From positions 67,851,646 through 67,915,645 of the forward strand of contig OX104127.1 in assembly GCA_944470555.2 (NCBI GenBank): a stretch of 64,000 nt of DNA, in the 5' to 3' direction. Position 1 is the stretch's first letter; each line of letters starts with the position of its first letter. This document shows positions 25,196-38,569 of the stretch, piece by piece. The DNA is from Heterobilharzia americana. Taxonomy: Eukaryota; Platyhelminthes; Trematoda; Strigeidida; Schistosomatidae. The translations under genes were made by a program, and so were the position numbers. Below the pieces are notes generated by a model. The model was given only the letters and a program-made list of their open reading frames with translations. It was not told where the DNA came from and made no database searches.

Positions 25196-26584
25196 ATCTT
25201 GGGGTTAAATGTTATGAGTTAATCAACTATGAGCTCTACTCAACCTAGATTTCGAGCTAAATGACAATATGAAGCACAGTGTGCTCCTATCATAAGGAAG
25301 CTGGTGTTCCCCTGGTAGTTCGAACTTATATCACTTAGTGACGAAGTTGGGCAATTCATCAATAAGCCCTCTCAACCATTCAATAACCCTTGTAGGTCTC
25401 GAATAAAGTCACTAGTCAGTCATCAAGTGGTGACTACTGGAGATTCCTGTTTCTTAGTGTTCAGTGTAGACCACATTGATACCCAGATGGAGAGGTTTCA
25501 GTCAGTGTTGTGTGCTGAATGGCTTTCCAAATGACACACTATATAGAGTATAATATCATACTACATTATTTTCATGATTATTTGACTCCACTATAACTAA
25601 ATGATACCTTTCGGTTACGTTTTTGATTAAAAGCCTTAAAAATCCAATATCCTTTTGAAACGAAATCGTCGCGTATAGTGCAGACAGTCTGTAAAACTAC
25701 AATTGTTAAAATTCACCAGTGAGGTTCAAGATGAATATTTTCAAGAAATAAAACTACCGAAATCATCTAATTATTCCATCAAAATATTAAGGAATATCAT
25801 TTGCCAGTCTTAGACGCGTTTGAATGTGTGACTGTTAAAACTAATTTGCGAAACTTTATAACAAAACGTGTCTGTTTCAAATTACACATTAGGTTAACAT
25901 CAGTTTAAAGGTGTATAACAATGTATACACCACCAAACTACCACTTTGCAGGTTAGATTCCTGTCAAGTAAACAAATCAAATCTATTCACAGAACTTATT
26001 ATTCACTGGTTTTCAGAATGATGCATTAACTTGATGTCTTACATTTTAAAATAACCAAAAACACACTAGGATGATGCTCATGTCTTACTAAAAATGAAAT
26101 TAAGTGTCTGTTTAATCAGTTTAAAAATAAATGAATATCTTGCAAAAGTGTAGCTTGGTTAGTATTCATGCGTTGTTTTTTTTCTGATGGTTAATGCCCA
26201 AAGTATCATCTGATGACACTAGAAAGTCATGAGTTTGAAAAGATTTAATCTTCAAGTATTTACAAGTTACTAATGCCAGAAAATAGCATAAATCGTATTT
26301 TACCAAATCTACTAACGACTTAACAGCTGTTACGGATTATAGTGAACATTTTTGTGAATATCAATACACATACTTTTGGCTTGTTAAAAACTAGTATTTT
26401 TATTCATTTTTACCAATAAAGCATCTAGTTCGCTTAACTTCAGCTTATAAATAAGTAACTATCGAGATTTCATATCAATAATGCTATATCAATTAAAAAA
26501 TGTTTTGATTTAACAGTAAAACGTGCCCTCTAGTTTTTACTTGATAAACAAGCATCATATTATCAATTAGTAAGATGTTATTTT
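25196..26584. other. No gene recognised
   Basis: 1.4 kb of AT-rich DNA. The 25290-25470 part is less AT-rich and may be an unrecognised old repeat; I cannot name it. Confidence 0.4.
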
Positions 26585-27100
26585 ATTAGTATTCATCTTA
26601 GTGACTTGCAGTAAGATCCAAGACGCGTGTTTCGTTCTGTTTTAGACTCTTCAGCTGCTGGTGCCTGCACTCATCGAGTGGTGTCCCCACTGTGACTGGA
26701 ACCCAGTACTCATTCAACTAAACTCCACAGTGTTATCCGATAGATCACTTGGGCATGAGATCCACATCTTGTGCAACGATTATCATTTGTTATTGTTTGA
26801 TAATTATAATCTTGCGTTGCTACACGGGGTCCAGGTGCTTGATGTCTGTTGGGAGACGGGTTCAAACGTGGGTGCCTCGATACCGTCTGATTAGTCTTTA
26901 TATTGATACCAGCTTGGTGGCTACTAGTGTAATCCAGGACGCGCGTTTCATCCCATTAGAGACTCATTATCTGGATGTACCTGTACCCTCATGAGTGATG
27001 TTTTTCCTAGTGAGACCCGTTTGAAGGAATGGATACTTAATTTGAGTCTTAGTAGGAAAATCACTCAGCGGGGTGCAGGTACATCCAGATGACGAGTCTT
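26585..27100. mobile_element. Cluster of degraded Sm-alpha-type hammerhead SINE pieces
   Basis: Three hammerhead-derived segments sit together. Minus strand at 26600-26660 (AAAACAGAACGAAACACGCGT). Minus strand at 26930-26990 (CCAGATAATGAGTCTC... GATGAAACGCGCGTCCTGG). Plus strand at 27070-27125 (GGTACATCCAGATGACGAG then AACGAACGTCCTGAATTC). In all of them the first conserved base of CTGANGA is changed, so none should cleave. The last two face each other, as in the foldback copies at 37255-37725 and 38905-39335. Confidence 0.6.
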
Positions 27101-27125
27101 AAATAGGAAAAAACGAACGTCCTGA

Positions 27126-29690
27126 ATTCAATCGGCAATCGTCAAACATACTACAGCATAAAAATGTATTTTCGTTATAACGCATAGATTTTACAGTTTA
27201 TGTGATGTAATAAAGAAAAACTGATAAAATATCTCGATAATTCCACAGTATTTCAATACTCAATAAAACTCATTGAAATATGAATTAAATAATCAATAAC
27301 TTTGGATTGTACTATATTACATCTACTCAAGATATTATTTTACAACTTTTTTACTCCTATCATTGTATTTAAGTAACTTTGTTGATGAAATATGGACAAT
27401 TTTCCAGTGAACTTTCATCTATCAGACATTGCAGAAAACATGATTAGAACGAATTATGAATTCACTATTCTACCAAATGCATCTGCTAAACTGTTATAGT
27501 TTCGTACGTCAACGGTTATACATATTCCGAAACGAATATAATACGCGCGCTTAGCTGACAGCTAACTTAGTACGCAAGAGCCAACTGACTGCAACCCAGG
27601 GACAACTAGAGAGGAGAGAAGAAGCTGGATGACGGGAGAGTTACTACTCCGAGAATATGATATGATAATCAATCCCAAAACACGTGAATACACACATGAA
27701 AAATAACCTTGTCCTCAATTTGAAGCATTTGCATAGTAAGAGTAGAGATTAACCAATCAGCGATTTACATTACAATAGAGACAGAAAGTAGACTACACCG
27801 TAAAAATGGTGTGGGAATGACACATTAAAATGTTCAGATCGATAACAATGTTTTATACAAAACTGAGGCATCGCAACATAAACTATTTCGGAAATTTGTA
27901 GATTTGCTCAAAATATACTTTAAAAAAATGGAGATTCAAAAAACCACCTAGTGCAATACAATGAGTAAACAAATTTCTATCATCGCAACTGCTAGTCATA
28001 TAAATTTCTTTCATTTCATAATGATACAGTTTATAGAGTTTTCAGCATTTTACAACTGAATTCTGAAGGTTATTATTTTTTTATACCAGTTGGATTGTAG
28101 GAATTTTAAGCATTCTGTATATATCACCGTTTTTTTCCTCATTGTGTTTCAGCTTTTGAAGTTACAGTTTTGTAATATTTGTAATGTTGAAAGTTTAAAC
28201 ACACCCAACTCCTTCAAATCTCTATTGCCCTTAGGTTGCCTTCCAAATAGACGGACAAATATAAATAAGTATGCAAAGGTTTTTTTTAACCAATTAGGTT
28301 CCTTGGTTTGTCTTGGTGGAACGATATTATTACTAGCAGGCGAAACATAATCCACAGCTTGAAGTCGTAAAGTTGTTATTAGGTTGAAAAATATTTTTGA
28401 AGACAGGGTGAATGAGACTGAAGCCATTTAGACGTTAACAGGCTCTCATATAATTATTGTAAAAGATAAATGATTTCACATAAATAATTACTCTCATCAA
28501 GTGAGTATCAAGAACTGTCAGTTCTATTGTGTACTAGATGTTTGTGAATACTTGTAAACGGCTTCTTAGGCAATAATCATCGTGTGAGTTTTCAGTGTTT
28601 GTCACTATGATGTGGTTGCAGACTACTGCTTATTCCGGAGAAGGATATAGGTGGCTATAAGATAGGTGTTTGTAATGAATGTTTTGGCTTAAAATAAGTA
28701 ATGAGTAGCTTTGCTATACTTTTTCTAGACCAGTCCAGAAATGTTTTCACTTCTTATTCCTTCTGTCTGATTTTGCTGATATCAAAAAATAGATCTCACT
28801 CAGTACTGTGGCTACAATGATGAAGCTAAACAATATTATTTCGATGGATGTTATTTAATGGTTACAAAATGATGAATTCACTACATTCAACTACTGAAAA
28901 TAGTAACAATAACAGTAAATATTTAGTCCACATTTCATGTCCTCCAATGTAGACTGCATGAAATCAAATGCGCATCTGAAAATTGCTTTCAGTGATACGA
29001 TGAGTTAGAATAGATTGGGTATATGAATAAATATTCATCAAGTTAAAAAGTAGGTAGATAATACCAACATAGGATGATGGATTAGTATTTGGTGGTCATA
29101 TTTACCTCCACTCCAAGTCATAAAATTAGAGTAAAAAAATAAAAGAGAGGGAAATGGAGTTATTGTACACAATGATGAAAAAAGTTGAATAAAATCAGCT
29201 TAATGAAGAATTGTAATATGACGTTTAGAATAAAGATAATATGTGAAAGCATCATCTATGCCACAATGATTCATTCTCAGACGTTACCTAGGGAAGCTAA
29301 TTATCGCTTTTACTTGCGTCATACATCTCAACAAGGAGACTTTCATTTACCTTACTATCGGGAACTAGCATTCAGAAAATTCATCAAGATCCATAGCTTT
29401 CTTCCAGACTGATCCTCCTAATTCAGTTAATGTGGCAAGTTGAAGTGGATAGCAAGTCTAAAAGGTCAGCATATGTCCCAGCAGCCACCGGTTAAACTTT
29501 ACACCTCTGTTATCTGAATTTCATAAGACCATACAAATCACCTCTTTGATGTTCATATAATGATTCTATAGCAAGTAGGGTATACCACGAATAGAACACA
29601 GTGAATGTCTGCGTAATACACTCGACTTTTAACAGGTAGTCAGGTATCTTATGGGCTCTAGAGATGGTTGAATTTAGAAAAATTCAATTA
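27126..29690. other. No gene recognised
   Basis: 2.6 kb of AT-rich DNA. An open frame exists on both strands around 28090-28427 (86 codons plus, 92 codons minus) but neither product resembles a known family, and overlapping frames on both strands argue for chance. The 75-codon frame at 29185-29412 is likewise unsupported. Confidence 0.4.
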
Positions 29691-31300
29691 AGCTTTTTTG
29701 ACCATGCCAAGATTTCATCGAACACCAGTCTACTATAGATCACCTAAATTTCAAAGTATCTGAAGTAGTCGGCCTGCTGAACTACTTCACTCTATATCGT
29801 CATTTGAGGGCGGTAGTGAAGTCTGGTCTTGAAACAGCAGTTTCCATTTGAGTGGTGAGAAATATCCCAAACAATCTCAAATTGCCACTCAAGCGTCCAA
29901 AAGACTGCATCTTGTCAATGGCCTGGTGAAATTCAAAATCACCATACCATAAGTCAACTAATAAGTATCCTATAAATTGCTCAGTTGCTGTAAACTCAGA
30001 TCAGAAGTGCAAGGCATCCGTCGTTATATCTATGATAAAGCTTACCAAACGTTGGGAGTGTCAATTTCTTCATCAATAAATACCACTTGATGTTAGCTTC
30101 TTGTACTCTGTGATCTCTATCATGACTATGAGTTTTAGTATACAACCTTCTTTAGGTTGATGTACTAACCGAGAACTCCTTTGAGAATAATTTACTTCCA
30201 TAAATCTCTTCCCGTCAGCAAGATCTAATATCGTGTTTGCGTCAGCAAAGGCAAATGTGTAGGGTGCTCATAAGCATTCTTATTTTTCAAGATCTAACGA
30301 AAATCTTGTTAGTACACTGACGAATTAGTCTGAAACATCCATAATCTTCTGAAGTCTGGTCTTTTTGGTTGTATTTGGGCATATGGTGATCACACAAGCT
30401 GTAATCGTAAATACAATATCTTTCAAACTGATTTCTCAGTGGTTTTCACAATGGAATTGCTCACTTTTTTTGAAGACTGATGCGATCGGTGGGTGAAGCC
30501 AGTTAGACTCAATAATATCTGATTCCCGCATGTTGAATAACGCCTCACTTAGTTGGATTAATAAACCTAAACCACTTTCTTAGCTGTCTGCGATATAAAC
30601 CCATACAGGGTTTCCGTCCTTTCATGTTTAAGGTCATTTTCAACCTGTGAGATTTAGGGTCTGTGCCGTTGCTGCATTCAGCCTGTCACTAGATAGTGTT
30701 GAAATAATAAGTAGCTGGGGGCCACTTGAAATGTTTTTTGAGGGATTCTGCTCATTTTTCTAGTCATTTCTTCTGCCACTTAATCGCACACGCATTTCTG
30801 TCCCATATTCTCAATTACCAGAGAATTCCAAACCGCAACTTCCTTAATAGGTTTAAATAATTCTCCATTGTTGCCTATCGCTGCTCCATCTTTCATTATT
30901 TTACCATTTACTACCCACCCCTCTCTCAATCACTAATTGGACGTTTTATCAGTTCACGTCTATGCCGTTTCCACTGCTCACTGTATAGAGAGTTCACTTG
31001 AAAGCTTTTCATTGTGGACTTCACTCTGAATGAAGTTGCTGAGATCCACTAACCATCTCTTACGATTTTCTCGGTAACTTATGGTCTTTACTACTGTGTT
31101 TACAGCAGACATAAGGATTCGTTAGGCTTCTTCGGTATGATTAGAATTGTCATACCCCACCGAAAATCCATTTGCTTCCATTTAAGAGGCAGCCTTGGCA
31201 TCTTCATAACTAGAATCCGTTTCCTGGTCACTTCATGTTTGAAAATACGGCCCATCGGACGACTGTGTAGTCATTCCAAGCAAATGCTTCAGGGGGAGCG
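29690..31300 (-). mobile_element. Possible degraded retroelement tract
   Basis: This 1.6 kb region is less AT-rich than its surroundings. On the minus strand it yields short protein-like stretches in shifting frames, for example FAFADANTILDLADGKRFMEVN (split across about 30250-30190), which resembles the LDLA.GYWQ..V block of LTR-retrotransposon reverse transcriptase, and GDFEFHQAIDKMQSFG (about 29950-29905). No long terminal repeats, protease or integrase are recognisable. The call rests on compositional contrast and one weak motif. Confidence 0.25.
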
Positions 31301-31765
31301 ATAGTCCCCTACCGTGTCTACATAGTGGTAACCAATAACGATATGGACTAAATATGTCTACCCTCGTAACCGAAGTTATAACCATTTTTGAAAATAGGTT
31401 TGGTTGGAGTTATTGCAAGAATTTGATGGTCGTCACCTTGAACTTACAGATTAATAACTGATAACGATGACGTATGTTACTCATATTATTATCATGTATA
31501 GACAATGTAATCTGATTTGTCGCTATCGACTATTTAAACATGTCAAAACTTCTTCAAGTTTTATTTACCGAAGAACTGACTTTTACGAGGTAGCGAAACG
31601 TCAGAAATTTGTTTTTCTACCGTATTGGGATTTCACAAAAATATTTTATTCATAATCCAGGTCAAATTTTGATCTTGAAGTCCTTAAGAGTCTTACTAAT
31701 GTTTGGATAAACGTTAATTACCATAACTTCCTTTAATGAAAATTTAATTTAATTTTCCTTCTAAG

Positions 31766-31933
31766 CGAATACGAAGCTTACGTAAACGTTCAAGGCATAC
31801 GTCACACTCGCAAACTAGAGCACCTATGGATTTCAGTGATTTTGAAATGCATGACATAGGATCGGATAATGATCAAATGAGTTCGGACTGTGACCATACA
31901 CCCAAGTCACGTCGTCGGAAACTAACTGATGCG
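31766..31933 (+). CDS. PLD: Phospholipase D, internal exon A (variable loop)
   Basis: 168 bases, 56 codons, phase 0 at both ends. The acceptor is a pyrimidine run ending TTCTAAG and the donor is GCG|GTAGGT. The peptide starts RIRSLRKRSRHTS and ends SRRRKLTDA; it is basic and Ser-rich and would sit in the variable loop that separates the two halves of animal PLD1/2 catalytic cores. It has no catalytic motif of its own. I join it to this gene because the frame is open, splice sites are plausible and its phase fits the next exon at 40869. A different gene on the same strand is possible. The exon carrying the first HKD motif was not found in the window. Confidence 0.55.
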
Positions 31934-32576
31934 GTAGGTTTTATAGTTTCTTTCCAGTGATTAATTATGCGTTTTGCTATTTTTTTTAATATACATATAT
32001 GAATTATTTGACCTTTTTGAACGATAAAAAGACTTTTTGAGATTTGTAAATGGTCAGTGACTAGTGTTAACAATTACAATACAAGCTTGGGAAATACATA
32101 CGACATATGAAATAACTAGGGTTCTGAAACTTATATGAGTAACAAGGAGAATAAAATCACTCACCAGTTGTTTAAAATCTACTGGCATACAGCAGTGTGT
32201 AAGTATTATGGAGTGGGGATGTCTCTGGGAAAAGCAACTAAAGTTCTCATTCAATCCATAAAAGTTCTGAAGGAGAAAACAAAAAAACATGGAAGACAAA
32301 TGCAGAGAAAAACAGAATCTGAAGATCAATTCATCTTGTGTATAGAATACGAAAACTATTTACATGATCTGTGTTAGGTGTAAATTCTTACTGTTTTACC
32401 GATAAGTGGCGCTTCATAATTTCATCAGTCGTCATCTATAAGTTTTTACACAGTGCAGCAGCATTACTAAAGCTATCTTCTTGAGTTTATCAGTGAACTC
32501 TTTTGTTCTAGTATAAATTGGCGGCTTCAACAAATTCATTATTTGTTCAGTGCTAAAATCCCAAATGTCTCACATT
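31934..32576. other. Intron sequence, no feature recognised
   Basis: Start of the 8.9 kb intron between PLD exons A and B. The 80-codon open frame at 32135-32377 has no family resemblance and overlaps a frame on the other strand. Confidence 0.5.
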
Positions 32577-32589
32577 ATAACAGTTTTTC
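32577..32589. repeat. Target-site duplication, left, of RTE subfamily B copy
   Basis: ATAACAGTTTTTC, repeated exactly at 35848-35860. It fixes the element ends at 32590 and 35847. Confidence 0.88.
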
Positions 32590-35500
32590 AACCTCGCCTG
32601 GTTAACTAGTTTACTAGTTACTAGCCGGTCCTAATCCCGGGTAAAGAGGGAAGGTTGGGCATAGGGCTAGCAACCCTACCCCGTAAAACAAATCTAACCG
32701 CTAAAGAAACTTCCAAGCACAAACAAAATATAAAAAATGAAAACAAACTTATTCCCCGCTGGAATCGGAGAGGCGAAATGACGCCAGTTGGTGAAAGCCT
32801 TCGGGAAGCCAGTTGGCCGATGTGTCTTCTCTCGATGAAAGCGAAAGTAAACGTGGGGACATGGAATGTCCGTACGATGTTTGAACCCAGTAAGGCAGCC
32901 CAGATTGCAAAGGAGATGAGAAGGTATAACATCGAAGTGCTTGAGATTTGCGAAAGCAGATGGAATGGGAGTGGACTCTCCAAACTGTCAACTGGAGAAT
33001 CAATAATCTACTCCGGTCACCCAGACGCCAACCACGAGCACACTGAGCTATGGAGTGGCTATCATGATGTCCTCAAGAGCATCGAAGGCTCTCATGCAGT
33101 GGGAACCAATCTCCTCCAGGATCATGACAGCAAGATTCAACTCAAAAGGAAGAAAGGTCACAATCATACAATGTTATGCACCTACAAATAATGCAGAGCA
33201 AGAGAAAAAGGAGGATTTCTATAGACAACTTCAATCAACACTGGACAAGACGTCAGTTGGCGATATCAAAATTCTGATGGGCGACATGAATGCCAAACTG
33301 GGAGGGGACAACACGGGAAGAGAACTAACCATGGGTCGAGAGGCGCTAGGTGAAATGAATGAGAATGGAGAATTGTTTGCAAAATTCTGTGCACTCAACG
33401 ATTTGGTGATTGGAGGCAGTGCGTTCAGGCACAAAGATATCCACAAGGCGACATGGATTTCACCAGACACCAGGACACATTAAAAATCAAATAGACTTCA
33501 TCTCAATCTCAAGAAAATGGAGACGCAGTCTACTTAACACAAGATCAAGAAGAGGAGCAGATGTAGGTTCAGACCACTCACTATGTAGTGCAAGGAACCT
33601 TCGAAATCAAGTTGAAAGCCTTCAAGGAAGCTGGTGATAGACCTCAATTCAAGTACAACACTCGGAAACTGAAGGATGAAACTACAAAGGAGATCTTCAA
33701 GGCAGCCATCAAGACAAAATGGGAGACATCGAGCAACATCCCTGAAGAAACCTGTGTGGAAGAACACTGGAAGTCTTTGAAAGCTATGTGGAAAGAAACC
33801 TGCACAACCGTATTAGGAAGGAAGAAGAAAGAAGATAAGGAATGGATCTCGACGGATACCTGGAAGCTGATAGAGCAGGGAGAGGAGGATGGTGAAGCAG
33901 AAGATAAACCAGTGCAAGGATGCTCAACGACAAGAGGAACTGAGCACAATGTATAAAACACTACACTGGACAAAGAAGTGGAGAAGAGTGCACGCAAAGA
34001 CAAAAGACACTTCTACGAAACACTGGCAAGTGAAGCAGAACAGGCTGCAGGTAAGAGAGACCTGACGACATTGTATCAAATAACCAGGTTGCTATCAGGG
34101 AAGAGACCAACACAGATGAAACCAATAAAAGATGAAGAAGGAAATTTAATTACAAAAGAAGAGAAACAGAGGAAACGATGGGCCGACCACTTCAAGAAGC
34201 TGTTGAATCGACCACCACCTGCACTTCGTCCAGAAATACCACCTGCAGCCGCTGAACTACAAGTGAACATTAATCCCCCAACGAAAATGGAAGTCCTGAA
34301 CGCCATAATGCTACTGAAATGTGGGATAGCAGCAGGACCAGATGGGATACCGCCAGAAGCACTGAGAACAGATGCAGAGACAACAGCGGACATGCTCACA
34401 CCACTATTGCAGAAGGTGTGGAAGGAAGAGAAGGTACCTGGCCATTGATTGGAAGAAGGGTTACCTTGTCAAACTGCCGAAGAAGGGAGACCTCAGTGTT
34501 TGCAAGAACTGGCTCGGAATCACTCTGCTGTCCGCCCGGAGCAAGCAAAATATTAAGCCGCATCATACTGGAGAGGCTTAAAGATGCACTGGATTCAAAA
34601 CTACGACCGGAACAGGCAGGCTTCAGGAAGTACAAATCATGTGCTGACCAAATTGCAACGCTTCGTATCATCATAGAACAGAGCACAGAATGGCAATCAG
34701 CTCTCTACCTCAACTTCATCGACTTTGAGAAGGCCTTTGACAGCGTCGACCGAGAAGTAATTTGGAAACTGCTTCAATACTACGGAGTACTGCAAACCTT
34801 TATCCGCCTCATTCAACAACTATATGAAGATGCCACATGCCAAGTAATCCACAATGGGAAGCTCAGTGATGCCTTTGAAGTGAAGACAGGAGTGAAACAA
34901 GGTTGCCTACTATCCCCCATGATATTCCTTATTGTGGTGGACTGGATCATGCAGCAAACAGTAGGCAGCGAGAAGAGGGGGATACACTGGACGACGGAAA
35001 AGAACCTAGAAGACTTGGATTTGGCCAACGATGACTTATGCCTAATGTCACATAAACTTGAAGATCTGCAGGCAAAAACTAACAAGTTGACAGAAGAGGC
35101 AGCTAAGACGGGACTTCAGGTGAATATAGAGAAGACAGAAGTGATGAAGATACCGCACCACCACCATCAACAACAACAACAAACTCCAATCACCGTCAAC
35201 GGGGGAAACTTGAAGGAAGTAACCTCCTTCACTTATCTAGGAAGCATTGTTTCAAATACAGGCGGCACGGACGAGGACGTCAAAGTCAGAATCGGAAAAG
35301 CAAGACAGGTGTTCATTAGCCTGAAACCAGTGTGGAGATCTTCTGCACTCAGCATGCGGAACAAGATACGGATTTTCAACACCAACCCAGTCAAGTCAGT
35401 GCTCTTGTATGGTTCAGAGACTTGGCGCGTCACGAAAGGGATTTCCAATAAACTACAGACATTCGTCAACAACTGCTTACGCTCGCTACTGGAGATCAGA

Positions 35501-35847
35501 TGGCCAGAAAGAATAAGCAACAAGGAGCTCTGGCTGGTGATGAACCAACCAAGAACCTATCACGCAACAAATATGCAGGAAGAAGTGGAGATGGATTGGC
35601 CATGCACTGAGAAGGCTGACTGAGGTCATCACGCGTCAGGCCCTCGAGTGGAATCCCCATGGGAAGCGACGAGTTGGACGTCCTAGCTGAGGGTGACATG
35701 GAGGAGGTCGTGCGAGGAGGAAATGAGAGGTTGTGGGCTGTCGTGGGACCAGGTTCAAAAGATCTCAGAGAACAGAGGTCACTGGAGGCGTGCTACTGAA
35801 GCCCTATGTTCCACTAGGAACCCAAGGGACTAATAATAATATAATAA
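32590..35847 (+). mobile_element. RTE-clade retrotransposon, subfamily B, full length, damaged
   Basis: 3.26 kb from AACCTCGCC to a TAATAATAATATAATAA tail, bracketed by a perfect 13-bp duplication, and lying in sense orientation inside a PLD intron. Endonuclease: 32655-33191, then shifted to 33055-33483 (NVGTWNVRTMFEP, ICESRWNGSG, GDMNAKLGGDN), the shift arising from extra bases near 33047. Linker: 33588-33956. RT: 33978-34448 then 34319-35623. RT boxes: AAGPDGIPPEA; FIDFEKAFDSVDRE (motif A); QGCLLSPMIF (motif B). The catalytic FADD box is spoiled here (LANDDL near 35023). The C-terminal KWRW-type region is shifted. The family product nicks target DNA and copies its own RNA; this copy cannot make it. 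Confidence 0.95.
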
Positions 35848-35860
35848 ATAACAGTTTTTC

Positions 35861-37250
35861 TATGCTAAAAGCACGTTATTTGGAAGTGAAATTTTCTATG
35901 TGCTAGGTCCGACAAACAAAACAACAGAATCACTTAGTGATTTGGGGGATTATTTAACCACAGGGTAGTACGCCTCACGAACTGATATTAGCACGAGAAC
36001 CATTTCACACGTTAGGAAGCTATTTCGTTCTATCATGAGACTATTCGTAGTGCGCAATCACGAATACGCCGATTGCATTGGACGACGGTTGTGCTACGTC
36101 ACGAAATGACAGAAGTAGAAAAAAGGGAACTATTGGATTTTAACTTAGTTTTTGAATAGTGACATGCTTAGCATGAGATGTGAGGGTATCAAACTAGACA
36201 CCTTGTGGGATCATGGGTGTGTACTGTCCGTTCTAGGACAAAACAGCTGACTGGAACTCCAGGTTCTCAGTGGTTCTCTAAATGATGCCAATTTATGATG
36301 AATGCTGCTTCGAAAGGAACTAATATTTGAGAATAATAATAACCTGTTGCAGCTATTGAGAAGAATGTTAGTGATAGATAGTAGCTTGTAGTGAGATCCA
36401 AAGTACGCGTTCCACCCAACTTGGGACTTGTCAGCTGGATGTACCTGCCTCCTAGTGAGCAGTGTTGTTCCCTTTTATTGAGGACAATATTTATTAGTTG
36501 ACGATAAAAATAACCTTTCAGACAACTACTTCTATCATAGATATTAGGAAGCCGCGTAAGGATCTCCCCAGAAGTGATTGGATTTAACAGCTTACTATAG
36601 ATAAATTATAACCAAACAAAACAGTCATTTAGTGTTTAGAAAACCTTGATCTCACTCGTGCATCTCACTAGCTGTAATCCATTCACCAGGTAGTATTTGA
36701 TGAGCGTATTCCACTTGCTCTGACACTACTGTGAATGAAAATCACTCCACAAACATCCTCAACTATTTTCTAGGATATCCTTCAAAAATAATTTAATGAT
36801 AATAAGATGCGCTGAAGCCAATTGAAGGTATTAATATCGATAAAACATTTCCAGTACAATCTCTGACAATAGCTGGTATGTGAAAAAGCAGCCATGTTAC
36901 ATGGAAATGTTGCGTTATCGTTCTGAAGATAATGGATGTGATTATCAGATTGTTTTTCTATTGTATATTTAGCGTTGGTCACTGAAGTATATATATGTAT
37001 ATATATTCAGTTCTGTAGACTCATAAGTTGATACTGTTGATAAAATATGATACACAAGTAATCTAGTCATCAGTACTGGCAAACAAACATCTAGTCGTAC
37101 ATTGCTTTTAATCCCACTTATTTTCAAATCATTTACTGTGGTAGTATCGTAAAAATTCAGTAATCTGCAGTAGAATAAAACGCTCCTACTAGGCAATTTT
37201 ATGGTCTTGAAAAATAATCCAGTTTGAACTGGTTATTACTTCACCAGATT
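35861..37250. other. PLD intron sequence with SINE traces
   Basis: Contains a minus-strand hammerhead-SINE 3' remnant at about 35960-36060, a plus-strand one at about 36205-36300 (GTTCTAGGACAAAACAGCTG), and a minus-strand Sm-alpha hammerhead piece at 36385-36480 whose core reads CTGACAA instead of CTGANGA. No exon is recognised. Confidence 0.5.
36385..36480 (-). ncRNA. Degenerate Sm-alpha hammerhead ribozyme
   Basis: The minus strand reads GGTACATCCAGCTGACAAG, then a CCC/GGG stem II, GGAACGCGTAC and GGATC. Stem I and the general layout are kept, but CTGACAA loses the conserved G of the core and GAAA has become GGAA. Not expected to cleave. Confidence 0.6.
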
Positions 37251-37254
37251 GTTA

Positions 37255-37725
37255 GTAAAGATGGATAATGGCTAGCTGTGAAATCTAGGATTCGCGTTTC
37301 TTCCAACTTATGACTGGTCAGGGAGACGTATCTGTCTCCCAGTGGGTGATGTTGTACCAAGTAAAATTTGTACCCAATATCGATCACTTCAGGCACCAAA
37401 GCGTTATCCACTAGACCAATGAGTTACGTTAGTAACGTCTTGTTGGGTAAATATGGTTCTGATATGATTGTTTATTATTTCCTGTCGTTGATTGAAAGGA
37501 ATTGATTGGCTACTAGGCACAGGGAAAATAAAGTCATTCACCAGGAGAAAGGTACATCCAGTTTGCGAGTCCCAAACAGGACGAAATACTCGTCCCCAAT
37601 TCCACTGCTAGGCACCAGCCATCATTACAATCGAAATAAAATTGGTGACAATATTGAAGCATCTGCAAATGACCGCATATGCCAACAGCGACTGATCAAC
37701 TCGTTTCAATCAGTGACAACATAAA
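37255..37725. mobile_element. Foldback Sm-alpha-type SINE, degraded
   Basis: The left half (37255-37510) is a minus-strand SINE copy: hammerhead remnant, tRNA-like region with ACCAATGAGTTACG, and the 5' part matching TCGTTGATTG. The right half begins with a plus-strand hammerhead tail (37552-37620; GGTACATCCAG, then GTCCCAAACAGGACGAAAT, then ATTCCACTGCTAGGC) and ends with plus-strand sequence complementary to the 5' part (GCCAACAGCGACTGATCAAC). The two halves can fold on each other. The ribozyme core is TTTGCGA, hence inactive. Confidence 0.6.
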
Positions 37726-38334
37726 CAACAACTTCAGTTGTAACAAGTTGTTCATCAAATGATTTAAACTTTGATGGTTATTTTCGAAATGTAGTAAAAC
37801 CATATAAGTAAACGGTTTTGATGAGAGGTTTCATTAATCTAATCTAATCTAACCTAAACCAATGCTGACCAACATAATAGTTGACTGCATCACTCAAAAA
37901 GTGAGCAACCCCGATCAGCTAAGCGATGATCATGACCACTATCTAACGTGAATAACTGGGATAAAACACTCACCTTTATTTTCATTCATGCATTCATCTC
38001 TGAAAACGTTTGGGCTATTCACTATCATAATACCAAAAGTATACCTCAATATGATGATATCAGGTTGAGACTTTTTAAACATTCTAGGAACATTTAACAT
38101 AACATTTTGAAATTACGAAAAAAAGCACTGCATTACTAGTCATTACCCTTTGTCATTTGCAGTAAATATGACCAGTTTACAAGATATTTTGATGTTTTTG
38201 CTTTGTGAATGAAAGTTACTGCGGCTTTTATAAAGAAAACATCGATGGAGGACAAGTTTTTTTAATTTAACGATTTGAAATACTTTTGACCAATCTGAAA
38301 ATGATCTGCCATTTGTCAGACTTGTATTGATATT
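37726..38334. other. PLD intron sequence, nothing recognised
   Basis: 600 bases of AT-rich DNA. The 77-codon minus-strand frame at 38143-38376 has no family motif. Confidence 0.45.
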
Positions 38335-38569
38335 GTGTGATGATTGAAGGTGAAGCGAAAATAAGGGTTGCAGCACCCTAAAACCAACCTCATAGTCAAA
38401 CTAATAATCAGTATAATGGTTCCCCGTATAACTCAACTAACTTTTCATTAGGATGATAAATCTTGACTGGGTAGCTGTGTGAGTACACTCAAGGTGTAGT
38501 AACGTCTTACGAATTCAAATGACAGTCGGGTAAAATCTTTGCTGATTGAAGTGAAATAAAAATCTAGTC

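Noticed and set aside
28090..28427. Overlapping 86- and 92-codon frames on opposite strands
   Set aside because: No family motif, no splice context, and open on both strands, which suggests chance.
32621..32983. Minus-strand 120-codon frame, recurring at 50972-51334
   Set aside because: Antisense of the RTE endonuclease start; conserved only because the RTE copies are similar.
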